A stretch of DNA of 64,000 bases from NCBI GenBank assembly GCA_028583605.1, contig CM053330.1, positions 32,989,619 through 33,053,618 of the forward strand, in the 5' to 3' direction. This DNA is from Dastarcus helophoroides (lineage: Eukaryota > Arthropoda > Insecta > Coleoptera > Bothrideridae). The translations under genes and the position numbers were made by a program. Of the stretch, positions 23,258-36,200 are shown in pieces (positions within the stretch are counted from its first letter, which is position 1; each line of letters begins with the position of its first letter). The notes below the pieces were generated by a model. It saw only the letters and a program-made list of their open reading frames with translations, was not told the DNA's origin and made no database searches.

Positions 23258-25740
23258 TAAAATTTCACTGGGAAACTAAAATTCATCAGTAATATTTTAT
23301 TTTTTTACCATAATTTTATCTTCATATTTGGAAAGCTTTACCTAATCGACTGAATATGCTACAGATTCTAAGAACTGATCAGGCGCTTCATCTGAATCTA
23401 AATAGGATATCTTCGTTGAAATCTTTTGCATTCAATCAAAACCGATGATTCTTAATACTCACCGATGCTTTTGGTGGTCAAAATTTCAACGAAAACGGAA
23501 AGTTCATCAGTAATATTTTCTTTTTCCACTATAATTTTGTCTTCATATGGAACATTTTTCTAAGTTTATCGAATGTTTATGCTGGAGACCCTTGGAACTA
23601 ACCAGAAGCTTCATTTAAAACCGAATAGCATATCGTCTTCATAATCTTACGTATTAGGGTACACTCAGTCCATCTTAATGATCATTTGGTGATCAAAATT
23701 TCAATGAAAAACGAAAATTCATCAGTATTATTTTCTTTTTCCACTATAATTTTGTCTTCAGGTGGTACATTTTGTAAGCTGTGCCTTATCAAATATGATT
23801 ATATTAGAGATCCAAGGAACTAATCAGAAGATTTATTTGAAACTACCCCATATCGCCATCATAATTCTACGTATCTATCCTCATCAGATCTATCCTATTG
23901 ATCATTTGGTGGTAAAAATTTCAATGAAAAACGAAAGTTCATCAGTAATACTTTCTGTTTCCACTAAAACCTTGTCTTCATGTGATACATTTTTCGAATC
24001 TGTACCTTATCGATTTGGTGATCAAAATTCCAAGGAAAATCGAATGTTCATTAGTAATATTTTCTTTTTTCTTATAATTTTATCTTCATGTTATACACAG
24101 TTTTCTAAATTCTACATCATCGCTTGGGCATGTCAGATAATTGAAGAGCTGAGATATTATTGGTGGATAACATTTCAACGATAAACAAAAGTTCATCAGT
24201 AATATTTGCTTTTTCCACTGTAATTTTGTCTCCTGGTGGTACATTGTTTCAAGCTGTACCTTATCAAATATGATGATGCTAGGGATCTTAGAACCAATCA
24301 GAAGATTGATTTGAAACACAACCGCATATCGTCATCATAATTCTGCGTATTCGGACACGGATCTATCCTATTGATCATTTGGTGGTAAAAATTTCAATAA
24401 AAACGAAAGTTCATCAGTAATACTTTCTTTTTCCACTAAAACTTTGTCTCCATGTGATACATTTTTCCAATCTGTACCTTATCAATTTGGTGATCAAAAT
24501 TCCAATGAAAATCGAATTTTTATCAGTAATATTTTCTTTTTTTCTTATAATTTTATCTTCATATTTTACACAATTTTCTAAATTCTACATCATCGCTTGG
24601 GTATGTCAGAGGATCAAAGAGTTGAGATGTTACTGATGGCCAACATTTCAATGAAAAACGAAAGTAGTCATGTTTTCTTTTTCCACCGTAATTTTGTCTT
24701 CAGGTGGCACATTTTTCTAGCTGTACCTTATCGAATGGTTATGCTAAAAGCGCTAGAAACTAACCAGAAACTTTATTTGAATCTAAATAGGATGTCATCT
24801 CCCATAATCTTACGTATTTGGACCCAATCGAACATCTTAATTACCATTTGGTTGTCAAAATTGCAATGAAAAAGGAAAGTTCATCAATAATACTTTCTTT
24901 TCCTACTATAATTTTGTCTTCAAGTGGTACATTTTTTAAACTGTACCTTATCAAATAGTTATGCTAGAGACCCTAGAACTAATCAGAAGATTCATTTGAA
25001 ACTCAACCGCATACCATCATCATAATCCTAGTTTTCGGGCTCCATCTGTCCATCTTAATAATCATTTGGTGGTCAAGATTTCAATGAAAAACGAAAGTTT
25101 ATCAGTAATATTTGCTTTTTCCACTATAATTTTCTCTTCATGTGGTACATTTTTCTAGTATGTATCTACTTTATCGACTTGGTGATCAGAATGTCAATGA
25201 AAATCAAAATTTCATCATTAACGTTTTCTTTTTCACTTAAAATTTTACTTTCATATTAAAAACAATTTTCCAAGTTCTACATCATCGCTTGGGTATGTCA
25301 GAGAATCGAAGAGCTGAGATATTATTGGTGGTCAACCTTTCAATGAAAAACGAAAGTTCATCAGTAAGGTTTTCTTTTTTCACTGTAATTTTGTCTTCAG
25401 GTGGTACATTTTTCAAGCTGCACCTTATCGAATGGTTATGCTAGAAACGCTAGAAACTAATCAGAAGCTTCATTTGAATGTAAACAGGATATCGTCGTTC
25501 ATAATGTTACGTATTTGGACATAATCGATCCATCTTAATTATCATTTGGTGGTCAACATTTTAATAAAAAACGAAAGTTCATCAGTACTACTTTCTTTTT
25601 CCACTATAATGTTGTCTTCATGTGGTACATTTCTTAAGCTTAACCTTATCAAATATGGTTACGCTAGAGACCCTTGAAACTAATCAGAAGATTTATTTGA
25701 AACTCTACCGCATATCGCCGTCATAATTCTCTTAACCCAT
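23258..25740. repeat. satellite-like array with higher-order organisation
   Basis: Fourteen or so imperfect copies of a core (TTTGGTGGTCAAAATTTCAA, then GAAAGTTCATCAGTAATA, then CTTTTTCCACTATAATTTTG). Core starts are near 23258, 23470, 23691, 23905, 24014, 24160, 24377, 24486, 24635, 24847, 25064, 25179, 25325 and 25546. The spacings fall into classes of about 109-115, 146-149 and 212-221 bp in a repeating order, giving higher-order units of roughly 470-690 bp. Copies differ by point changes. Further copies are found at 29386-29740, about 3.6 kb downstream. Confidence 0.85.
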
Positions 25741-25764
25741 TCACTGCTGATTCAAAAATGTATG

Positions 25765-26389
25765 AAAACTACAGGTGCTCAATATATCTTATACTATTAA
25801 TGGTTTTAATAAAATTGTTAACTAGGGATTTTTTGAGTCGAAAAGACGATCCAGATAGATGTCTTGGTAAAAATTCGGAATCAACAGTTCTTGAGAACAT
25901 TTTAATTCTTCAGGAGCAAATTTTGTATCTCCTAAACGGCTCTATCGACTTCGATGAAACTTGGTAACTAAGGTTTTTTTGGTTTAAAAAAATAATACAG
26001 TTAGATGTCACCATTTTTAGGGACATCTTGCTCCTTGAGAAACAATTTTTTATCGCAAAACGGTTGTATCGATATCGATGAAATTTGGTAAATAAGGGTT
26101 TTTTGGATTAGAAAAACAATAAGTATATAAATTTGGGATCGCGTTTTGTCAGGAACATCATTGATCTCCAGGAACAATTTTTATTTCCGAAAGGGCTTTA
26201 TCGATTCCGACGAAACTTGGTAAATGGAGGATTTTTGTGTCAAGAAAATGATCTAGACAGATTCAATTTTAGCAAAATTTCGGTATCGCCATTTTTTTAG
26301 GAACTTATTTTTTCTTTGGAACAAATATTATTTATATCTGAAAAGATTCTGCGTATGTTCTATCGATTTCGACCAAAGTCGGTAACCAA
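25765..26389. repeat. second tandem array, ~120-bp unit (left part)
   Basis: Units share TATCGATTTCGATGAAACTT, then GGTAACTAAGG, TTTTTTGG, TTTTAGTAAAAATTCGG and GGGACATCTT. Unit landmarks fall near 25943, 26066, 26187 and 26361. The array is interrupted by a transposable element at 26390 and resumes at 27687. It directly follows the previous satellite-like array, and the two monomers look unrelated. Confidence 0.8.
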
Positions 26390-27686
26390 GTGCTAATGCA
26401 CAGACCAATAGGTTTGAGCATTTATCAAATTCAGAGTTTGGAAACCAAAGACCGGTTTCGATCTCGTCAGCTTGGTATATCCAACCCGAATGCTGACAAA
26501 TGCTCCGGCAAGTATGTACTATAGATTCAACGGACATCTTCCATATGACTCCTAAGTACTACCGCCTATGGGTTCATAGAAGAAACAATTCCAGCAAGAG
26601 CTGTGCTGCTTACTGCTATTATCCTTACTGTCTATTTGCATACGACACACAGATTCCTCTATGAACCAATCGGTGGCGGTACTTAGGAATCACAAAAAGG
26701 ATATTTGTTGATTCTATAGTAAACAGGGTCCGCCATTAGTGAAGGGACGGAGAATAGCTCCTGAGCCTGAGAAGATATCAAAATAAAATTTTACCCAGTG
26801 ACGTACATATACTTGTACTACATTTTAAAATTATTTTCATTTTATTGTACCAATCATATACAGAGTGTTGATGCAAACTTACTTTTTTTTAAATAGAACA
26901 CCCTACATATTTTTACATATTTGAATAGCCCTATAAAAAAACAGCAAAATACTGTACAGTTATGGGGGTTTTGATGGGTCGTTTTCCTAATGGAGGATCA
27001 GGAGATAGGACTCCGATGCAGTCATTTGTAAGCACTCAGTGTGATGTAGTATTAACCAATTTGCAACAAAATTAATCATTGATAGCATTTTAGTTTCCAT
27101 AAACCATAAACTTGTTGTCTTACATTACTTAGTTATGCAGAATGATGGAGGTTTGCAAATCCAAAAATTACTAAAAAATCATATATTGTTCTGCTGACTT
27201 TTCATATAGCTATTTAAATATGTAAAAGTATAGTGTTCTATTTAAAAAAAATAAGTTTATATTAACATTCTGTATATGATTGGTGCAATAAAATAAAAAT
27301 AATTTTAAAATGTGCACCCTATAGATGAAAACCAGTGGACAAAATTTCATTTTGATATCTTTTCAGGGTTAAGAGCTATCCTCCGTCCACGCACTAATGG
27401 TGGACCCTGTATATATACTTGCCAGAACATTTGTCAGCATTCGAGTTGGATACACCAAACTGATAAGATCTAATAAGATCAAACCAGTCGTTGGTTTCCA
27501 AACTCTAAACCTGATAAATATTCAGGCCTATTAGTCTGTGCATTTAGATTGTAGTCTTCTGGAGCTTCCCTAGAGAGCAACCACTTCGCTAAGTGTTTGT
27601 GGCTCAACTGCTGATAGTTCAGATACTTATGATCCACACTCTTAGGGGGCTGCATACTCTAGTCTAGGTTCCATTCTATTTGCATA
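26390..27686. mobile_element. foldback element inserted in tandem array, with nested MITE
   Basis: GGTAACCAA lies on both sides (26381-26389 and 27687-27695), and the array phase continues after the second copy, so this is an insertion. The left arm 26391-26585 (starts TGCTAATGCACAGACCAATA) reappears inverted as 26655-26721 plus 27412-27546. The second half is split by the nested element 26722-27411. A non-palindromic tail (27547-27686) ends TCTATTTGCATA. No transposase is encoded. An internally deleted relative lies at 32690-32955. The duplicated target could partly reflect the repeated array unit, since GGTAACTAAGG occurs in each monomer. Confidence 0.65.
26722..27411. mobile_element. Tc1/mariner-type MITE with ~200-bp inverted arms, TA target
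   Basis: The ends are (A/T)ACAGGGTCC, and inverted similarity extends for about 200 bp (for example CCAATCATATACAGAGTGTT near 26850 against its inverse near 27265). TA flanks both sides (26720-26721 and 27412-27413), and removing the element restores a continuous palindrome in the host foldback element. It encodes no protein. Confidence 0.65.
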
Positions 27687-28420
27687 GGTAACCAACATTT
27701 TTTTGAATTGGAAAAACTATCTGTAAAATTTAAGATGACAATTGTTTTAGGGACTTTTCTTTCTTCGGGAACAATTTTTATCTCCACAACGACTCTTATC
27801 AGTTTTGATGAAACTTGCTGACAGGGAATATTTGGGTCAAGAAGATGATCTAGGTAGATGCGATTTAGCAATTTTAGTAAAAATTCGAGGTCACCATTAT
27901 TAGGGACATCTTCCTGACTGAGAAACAAACTTTTATCTCCGAAAAGTTTCTATCGATTTCGATGAAACTCTTGTAACTAAGGGTTTTTTGGTTGAATCAA
28001 ACGATCTATATAAATTCAGGATCAACTTTTTTAGGGGCATCTTCCTCCTTCAGGAACAATGTTTATGTCCGAAATGACTATCAATGACGATGAACTTGGT
28101 AACTAGGACATTTTTGGGTCAGAAAAATTATCTAGATATTGAAGCAATTTTAGTAAAAATTCGGATCCTTACTTATTAGGAAAATTTTCCTCCTTGAAGA
28201 ACAATTATTTCTCTCTGAAACGGTTCTGTTGATTTCCAGAGAGAGGATCACTATTTTTAGAGATGTTTTTCTACTTCGGGAAAAATTCAAACTCAAACTT
28301 TGATGAAACTTGACAACTAGAAGATTTTTGGGTGATAAGTGCTATTTTAGTAAAATTTCGATGTCACCATCTTTTAGGGACATCTTAATCGTTGAGGACA
28401 GGATAAAGATATGAAATCTT
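27687..28420. repeat. second tandem array, continuation
   Basis: Same ~120-bp monomer as at 25765-26389, with landmarks near 27787, 27949 and 28078, decaying towards 28420. Its register continues from the left part once the insertion is removed. Confidence 0.75.
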
Positions 28421-29385
28421 TAGCGTAAGGAAAATATACCTATTGAGATTTTTAGAACAAAATGACTTCGAGAAAAATTACATTTATAAAACGAACAAAA
28501 AGAGATACATATCGGGCGAGCCAATCACAGTAAATCCAGTTTGCTACTCTTCCCCTTGAGGCTCTCTATTCTGGACGCTTGCAAGATTCCAAAAAAAGTT
28601 TAATTTGTGCCTATTTTATGTTTTCTGCACTACAGTGACTATGATATATTTTTTAAAATGCATTTCACTTTATTCACAATCCACTTTGTTATTTTTTCGA
28701 ACATAAAAATAACAAAGCAAAGATAAACAAAATATATCTGGCAGTAAATGCCCCCTTAGCCTAATCCTTTTAAAAAATTGCACTAGAAATATTCTACAAA
28801 TAATAAATAGCAGGAATTAGGGTTTCTAGGTTTCTAATAGCAAAACGGGATATTGATCAAAGGGAGGGAGATGACGGTGGGTGCCGATAACAATAAAATA
28901 TGCCCCATAATAATTTTTGACGACCAAAAATAAAAAACGGGCATAATTTTAGTATTTGCCAATAATTTTTTACGATTCCAAGACAGTTATCCAAAAAAAA
29001 ATTGTCGACTAAAAAAAAGATATCATGCCCTTAAATTTTCAAAAATCGGTATTTTTGCGTCCTCCTGGGCATAAGGCTGGGCAAATATTGTAAAATTGTG
29101 AAATTTGACAGAACATACTATAATTATATGATAATAAATTGAACAAAACTTTAAAGAAATATAAATTATTATTGTACGTGTAAATTTAACTTTACAATGC
29201 GATGCAACGTTAATATGAAAAAAAAAGTGAACAAAACCAAGAGCTGATGTAAATATGAACAAGTTTGTAACATTATTTGTGTTAAGCGGAAGTTTTGAGG
29301 CCTAGACACGCTGCGCTTGCTTTGGGCACGAAGCGATTGTTCTTATTGTTCTTACGCTAAGCGTGTTTTAGCATGGTATGCGTTC
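28421..29385. other. intron DNA, nothing recognised
   Basis: Ordinary AT-rich intron sequence of the fifth intron. The antisense frame at 29023-29262 shows no protein family signature. Confidence 0.4.
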
Positions 29386-29740
29386 GTAATCATTTGGTGG
29401 CCAAAATTTCAATAAAAAACGAAAGTTCATCAGTAATATTTGCTTTTTCCACTATAATTTTGTCTTCATGTGGTACATTTTTCTAAACTGTACCTACCTT
29501 ATTGATCTGGTGATCAGAATTTCAATGAAAATTGAAATTACATCAGTAACATTTTCTTTTTCCCTCATAATTTTACCTTCATATTATACACAATTTTCCA
29601 AGTTCTACATCATCGTTTGGGTATGACAAATGATCAAAAGAGCTAAGATGTTAGTGGTGATCAACATTTTGTTAATAAGCTAAAGTTCGTCAGTAATATT
29701 TTCTTTTCCCACTAAAATTTTATCTTTATAACGCGGAAGT
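29386..29740. repeat. detached copies of the 23.3-25.7-kb array
   Basis: Two good cores (near 29391 and 29500) and one weak core (near 29650) of the TTCATCAGTAATATTTGC type. They repeat the short-spacing/long-spacing order seen in the main array, which suggests one array later split or copied. Confidence 0.75.
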
Positions 29741-30582
29741 TTCTAGTTACATAACCATATTGATTGGATATTCTAGCCATTCTAAGAGCTGATTAGAAAC
29801 TTCGTTTTAAACAAAACGACATTATTCCGTCATCATTATTTCCATTTCCAACTCCACAAAAAAACTGATTTACAAAAAGAATCGTTAAAACTCAATCCAC
29901 ATTTCACAAAAAAAGTTTGAAATTCATAAAGAGATTTCTTAAACAAAAGGCGACTTTTTTACGTTAAAGTCCAAATTAAAAAAATAGAATAAAACCACCA
30001 GAAAAGGTACTGTGATCTGTATGATCAATTTCAGAAATGTTTTGAATATGTAAGAAAAAAAAATCAAAAAACTGGAAATGTATAGACTCGAAATTTTTGG
30101 AAAGTATACCAAATTCATATCGGAAGTTTAATCCCAAAGGAAATTTCAAAAAATGAAAAAAAATTGCTGAAAAATATTATTAAAATTTTGAATCTACAGA
30201 CGAAATTACCAGTTTCAAATCGGACTTTAAAGAAAAAGTTAGCTCAAAATTTATGAAATAACTATATGTATATTAATAGTAATAAAGCAATATTTGCTAG
30301 TTTCAACTTGATATAAAATTTAAAAAAATAATTCTATTCTCCCATAGTTTTGGGGTTTCAGAGAAGCCATGCACTGAGTATATACCTCAACAACAGAACC
30401 TTTTAAAGATTGGATGAATTTCCTTGTACTGTCAACTGGAACTTCCTCATGGAAATTCTTACGAAACGAATTCTTTTTAGGCTGTGAGAATGTTCGTTAA
30501 TCATATTTAAAATTTGCAATCTCGGTTTTCATTTCAAAATTTCTATAAATTTTGAACAAGGCGATTTATTTTAGTTTTTTTT
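29741..30582. other. intron DNA, AT-rich, nothing recognised
   Basis: AT-rich with some A-rich repeat-like words (29860-30250) but too irregular to delimit as a block. No gene seen. Confidence 0.4.
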
Positions 30583-30722
30583 ATGGAACGGACTGGTCCT
30601 TAATTATCTTCAAAAATTGAAATACAAAACTTGTCCCCTGAAACCAAGAAAGATTAAAAAACACAACAAAGATTGCTCTAACGCGTTTCGACGGCCAAGC
30701 TATCATCTTCAGAGTATCTCTC
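30583..30722. mobile_element. Penelope-like end sequence, single arm
   Basis: TGGAACGGACTGGTCCTTAA, TTGTCCCCTGAAACCAAGAA, CTAACGCGTTTCGACGGCC and CTATCATCTTCAGAG follow in the family order. The opposite arm is missing, unlike the copies at 12.4, 49.0 and 49.5 kb. It ends about 150 bp before the next Sema1a exon. Confidence 0.6.
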
Positions 30723-30870
30723 GGATTTGTATTGATTTTGTATTTCATGGCGATTTCGTTAAAGTTTTCAACTGGGATGGTTTCCAGATGGAATACTTAT
30801 ATTTTTTAATTTTAGTTTTATAAATGGCTTTCACTGAATTGATGATAATAATGTTATGTTTTTGTTGCAG

Positions 30871-30953
30871 CTATCGATTCACACAAATCGCAGTTGATCC
30901 CCAAATAAAAGTGCCGGGCGGAAAAACCTATGATGTGCTCTTTATAGGCACTG
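30871..30953 (+). CDS. Sema1a: Semaphorin-1A, Sema-domain exon 6 of window
   Basis: The acceptor TTTTTGTTGCAG ends at 30870 and the GTAAGT donor starts at 30954. With two carried bases it reads HYRFTQIAVDPQIKVPGG and then KTYDVLFIGT, the semaphorin (F/Y)T.IAVD...GK.YDV.F(I/V)GTD strand. Phase 2 in, phase 1 out, joining exactly to DNGKVIKAV of the next exon. Confidence 0.96.
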
Positions 30954-31234
30954 GTAAGTCCCCAATAAATGGCTTTGGTGAAATATCTACATAACAATAA
31001 AATGTTTTATGTCCCTTTAACGGTGGCGTCAAAAAGATAAAAAAGATGTAATTTAACGCCATAATTGCTTTCCAAATTGTCAGGGAGAAACATTGTTTCA
31101 AAATTGCAATCAATTTAGTGAGATGAATAATTCTTGAAAGTAGTGCCATATTCTAGATTTTAAAAAAAATGATTCATAAGAATTTAGTATTTTAACGATC
31201 TGTTCTTAAATGAAATTTCAGTAATATAATCAAA

Positions 31235-31797
31235 TTCCCAATCTTTAGTAAAAGCAGAATTTGAAATTCTACAAAAGACTTAATTTTTCTTCAAGAGTTT
31301 TTATCTATTGCATTTGCATAGAACCAGAAACCCTTGAAGGAAAACTCGATGTTCAAAAACAATATAAATTTCAAAATTAAGTGAACATAAATCAGTCAAC
31401 AGAAATCAACGTACTCCCAATTACCTAATTCACGACTGATCGGTTTGAACATTTATCTAATCTAGAGATTGTTTAAACCCATCAGTCTGCTCATTAAAGT
31501 ATTATAGTTTCTTTCCAATCTTTATTAAAAGCACAATTTGAAATTCAACAAAAGACTGAGTTTTTCTTCAAGAGTTTTTATCTTTATTATTGCATTTGCA
31601 TAGAATCAGAAACACTTGAAGGAAAACTCGATGTTCAAAAGCTATATAAATTTGAAAATTAAGTCAACATAAATCAGTCAACGGAAATCAACGTACTCCC
31701 AATTACCTAATGCACGACTGATAGGTTTAAACATTTATCTGATCCAGAGTTTGTTTAAACCCATCAGTCTGCCCATCAGAGTATTAAAGTTTCTTAA
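31235..31797. repeat. direct tandem duplication, ~285-bp unit
   Basis: GAAAACTCGATGTTCAAAA and GTACTCCCAATTACCTAAT recur 282 bp apart (the latter at 31411 and 31693), with the sequence between them largely conserved. Each unit ends in a short inverted pair (GACTGATAGGTTTAAAC and GTTTAAACCCATCAGTC), which resembles the start of the foldback element at 26391. Confidence 0.85.
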
Positions 31798-32103
31798 GCT
31801 TTTTCAAAGAGGCTATTCTGCCAAGCACAAGAGAGTCGACGGTTGGTAGTTTGCCTATCTAAGATCTACTACTTCAGGTTCTTGGCTCATAGAGGCTCAT
31901 AGGTTCATAGAGGACTGCACCATCTTAGTGCATGTTTCACTCTAATTGCCTACTCCCAATTGATTTAAATCTCCTGGAGTTAGTCATCTAGAGTTGTATC
32001 AAATCATGGGTACAATCCATCACCGTTGATCACTCAGTCAGTGATATTTAATCAGTGCCGTTACCAATTTTAAAAGAAATAACAATGTATTTTCATTTTT
32101 CAG

Positions 32104-32332
32104 ACAATGGCAAAGTTATAAAAGCGGTTAATGCTCTTTCTGCTGAAACACGACAACGCGTCCGGCCGGTGGTCATCGAGGAAATCCAAGTATTCCCTGC
32201 GCACGTACCCATAAGAGGTCTAAAAGTCATCAAAATTGGCAGACAAGAGGGCCGCCTTATAGTCGTCTCGGACGCTGAAGTGCAATCTCTCCGTTTACAC
32301 AGATGCGACAGCAATAAAATATCCAGTTGCAG
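32104..32332 (+). CDS. Sema1a: Semaphorin-1A, end of Sema domain and start of PSI
   Basis: The acceptor TCATTTTTCAG ends at 32103 and GTAATT starts at 32333. Reads DNGKVIKAVNALSAETRQ, then VVIEEIQVFPAHVPIRGLKV, LIVVSDAEVQSLRLHRC and DSNKISSC. The last Sema blade ends with the VQ.L.LHRC motif, where the first PSI cysteines begin. Phase 1 in, phase 2 out. The segment IGRQEGRLIVV is shorter than the Drosophila equivalent as I remember it. Confidence 0.96.
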
Positions 32333-32689
32333 GTAATTTTATGACACACTCGTTATTTGCTTCTCTATTTGGAAATTTTACGACGGACGAAGATATATGT
32401 GTTGGGGTTCTCAAGGATGATGCAAGGACATCACCAAGGAAAGTGCAAGTTGTTCTGGTGTTGCCAATATTGTAAATATCTCTTAATATTTCCGAACAAA
32501 TCATCAAAGCGTTGATAGTTACGAGGAATACAAGCTATCAAATATTGCTGAGGAATATGGCAATTACAAAAGGAAGAAATAAGAAGAAATAGCGAAAATA
32601 ATAAATAAACGTGGTGACATTGCAATTCAAATTCATTATGACAGTTCACTCGCAAGTATGGTCGAAAAGTTAACTTTACAATTAACATG

Positions 32690-32955
32690 CTAATGCACAG
32701 ACCAATAGGTTTGAACAATTATTAGATTCAGAGTTTGGAAACCAAGGACCGGTTTCCATCTTACTAGATCATTTAACTTTGGTATATCCAACCCGAATGC
32801 TGATTGTCCATGAGAATCAAGTCTTCCTGGAGAGCAACCGCTTGCTAAGCATTATTTGTAACTGAATAGTTGGTAGTTCGGCCGTTGGTAGTTCGGCTTC
32901 ACTGCACATTAAGAGGGCTGCATACTGTAGTTCAAATTTCATTTTATTTGCACTT
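32690..32955. mobile_element. deleted relative of the foldback element at 26.4 kb
   Basis: Begins CTAATGCACAGACCAATAGG and runs parallel to the left arm of the 26391 element. It then jumps to that element's tail (GAGAGCAACCGCTTGCTAAG, GGGCTGCATACTGTAG) and ends TTTTATTTGCAC. TTAACATG occurs at both borders, an apparent 8-bp target duplication. The right hairpin arm is missing. Confidence 0.55.
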
Positions 32956-33235
32956 AACATGTGGTTAAACTTCTAGAATTTTTTTCATTGATAATAAGCA
33001 CAGAATCAGACTTGGTTCTGTGTTTGGTAATGTTGATTTTTTTCCTTTTCACGTATCACAGCAGGAATAAACGTTACGAAACAAGATGGCCCAATATGAT
33101 CCCATCGATTCTGCTATTATTTTAATTGTTCTACCTCTGCTATTCTTCTGCTATTCTTCTTTCCTCATCCTGTCCTTTTCCTTATTTCCTTTTTTCATCT
33201 ATTCTGATTTTTTCTTCTAATTATTAAAAACAAAG
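32956..33235. other. short intron stretch, nothing recognised
   Basis: Pyrimidine-rich sequence just upstream of the LINE coding region; it may be the 5' untranslated part of that element. No border is visible. Confidence 0.3.
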
Positions 33236-36200
33236 ATGATGGAATCTTTTCGTGCAAAAAATTCAGGACGTAAACTACCCTTCCGTTCGGATGTCGATGT
33301 CCGGGTGGAGGGTGTACGAGGGAATCCAAAATCGACGGAAAATTTTAATATACCACGGGACAAGTTTCTTTCAACTAATTCATTCAAAATTCAATTCTGT
33401 AACATTCGGGGTCTAAACTCAAATCTAAACTCGGTTCATCAACACCTTTAAAATGAAAAATCAGATGTGCTGACTCTGACAGAAACCCAAGTCTCCCCAT
33501 CCATCAGTATAGTCCATTTGCTTTGCCCTAACTACGATTTGCACACAAAATTTCGACACAATAGGGGAATTTGTACTTTTACTCGAAGCGACCTGTCCTG
33601 TCATCGAGAAGAAGCACTGGAATCCGCTGATCATAATGTGATTTGGCTGAAAATCTGCTCCAATTGTTTACTTTATTTGTCTCCAAACGATCCCTCATAT
33701 AGACAGCTCTTCTCTTATCTCTCCGTAACCTTTGGTCACCTACAGACGAATTATCCAAAAGCTGAGTTTGTCTTTCTCGGTGACTTCAACGTACAAAACA
33801 TCCCCTGGTTAAGGTTTTCTTCCCGAACTGACGACGCAGGAAGGGTGGCAGAGGCCTTCGCCATCACTTGTGGACTATCGCAATTAGTTGAGGAACCCAC
33901 AAGAATTCCTGATGTAGATACCCATCAACCTAATCTACTCGACCTTTTCCTTACAAATTAACAAAATTCATATAAAATCTCTGTGACCTCTCCGCTTGGA
34001 AATTTGGATCACAAGCTTGTAGCAGCCTCTCACTCGCTTCATATACCACCTCCTTCCCAGACGCAATCCCGTAGGATTTGGCACTTTAACTCTGCAAACT
34101 GGGAAGAATTTAGAGACTTCTTTGCATCTTTTCCATGGCAGGAAGTCTGCTTTAACTCAGACAACCTTTCCTTAGTCGCTATCCTGATAACTATCCTGAC
34201 TGGTATGGAATGCTCAATTCCCCACTCCCAAAAGAAGTCTACCTCCAGAAAATCTTGGTTCAGTAAAAAATATGCTCGGACTGTCTCCTGCCAAAATCGC
34301 GCATATTGTCGTTGGCGAAATAATCCCTCACTCGAAACTCGCACCATATTTGTAGATGCACGAAATTCTTGTAAGCAGGTTATTTACGAGGCAAAAGGTG
34401 ATTTCGATCGTAAAATGCGCCAGAGGCTTACCAACTGTCCGAACGGTTCCAGGTTCTTTTGGGGATTTGCAAAGTCGATTGGAAAGAATTTTATACCTTC
34501 AAATTCTCCACTTTTACTCGATGAAAATAGCAATATTGCTACTTCCTCCAAGGAAAAGGCTGACATGTTAGCCCTAGTGTTTGCTGAGAATTCCAATCTT
34601 GATTCTCGAAACGCAGAACCTCCTATTCTTCCTAAGGTTGGCACTTCGAGATGCCTAAAGTTGTTTTCAGACAAGGCACAATCAGGAAGATTCTCCTTCA
34701 ACTCGACACCTCGAAAGCTTCTGGTGTTGATGGTACTCCCGCTATTGTTCTTAAGAACTACGCCCTAGAACTGACTCCTGTCCTAAGAAAATTGTTCACA
34801 CTCTCTTACAACAAAGGTGTATTCCTTAACATCTGGAAATCTGCTAGAGTGCAGCCTGTCCCTAAAAAACGAAAAAGGAATCTGGTTAACAACTATCGCC
34901 CTATATCTTTGTTACACGTTATATCTAAAGTAATGGAAAAGGTTATCAACATCGAGATTCTCAAATATCTGAAGGAAAATAGAATCATCTGCGACAGGCA
35001 ATACGGTTTTAGACAACAACGTTCCACTGGCGATCTACTGGCATATGTTACTCATATCTGTAACTCAGCTATGGAAAAACATGGTGAGGCTAGGATTGTG
35101 GCATTGGATATCTCAAAGGCTTTCGACAGAGCCTGGCACCGATCTCTTCTCGCCAAATTAACATCTTATGGTCTTCCTCCTGGACTCTGTCATTTGATAT
35201 CCAATTTTCTCGCTGACAGATCTCTTCAGGTCGTCGTCGATGGCATCTGATTCGAGACATTTGCGATTAACGCAGGATGCCTCAGGGGACTGTTCTGTCT
35301 CCTACTCTATTTCTGTTAAACATAAACGATCTCTTAGCTTCAACTTTCAATCCTATATACAGCTACGCAGATGATAGTAACCTTGTGTCATCTTTTTTCT
35401 CCGACAAACCATTATCTATCGCTGCTTCAGATAGACTAAGGGAACAGCAGATACAGACAGTTAATTGAGACCTCGAGATTATTCTGGAATGGCGTAAGAA
35501 CAATTTGGTCGACTTCAACGCTTCAAAAACTCAGGCCGCGGTTTTCTCTAAGAAAACATCAAGGGATAATGCAACAAACATACTAATGGACGGTAAAATC
35601 CTTCCGATGGGATCTAATTTATCTATCCCAGGAGTGCGCGCCATTGCCAAAACCGCCTCTCAGAAGCTAGGCTTTCTTTTTAGAGCTAAAAAGTACTTCA
35701 CATCTCATCAGCTATTAACACTATACAAAGCTCAAGTTAGGCCAAAACTAGAATATTGCTCTCAAATTTAGAGTTCAGCCCCGAAACATTCTTTAGCTCT
35801 CTTGGATTCAATTCAAAGAAGAGCGATTCGCCTAATTGATGATGAGAGTCTGACCGATTTTCTCGAAACACTAGAGGACAGATGTATGGTTGGTGACTTG
35901 TCTCTTTTCTACAAGTACTATTATGGAAGATGCTCGCAGGAATTAATAGGATTAATCCCCCCAAGGGCAAGATTCTTGAGGCGTACTAGACAGCCGGAGG
36001 CAGCAAATTCCTGTGCGGTCCAGCTTGACACAGTGAGGACTTCTGTCTACGGAGACTCTTTTTTCTATAGAACTTCCAAGTTATGGAACTTGTTACCGAA
36101 AAAAGTGTTTCCCAAAAATTACAACCTATCATTGTTTAAGAAGGCGGTTTATCGCCATCTATCCTTGTTTCCGCGTTCTACTCGCAGTGCTTTAAAAGCA

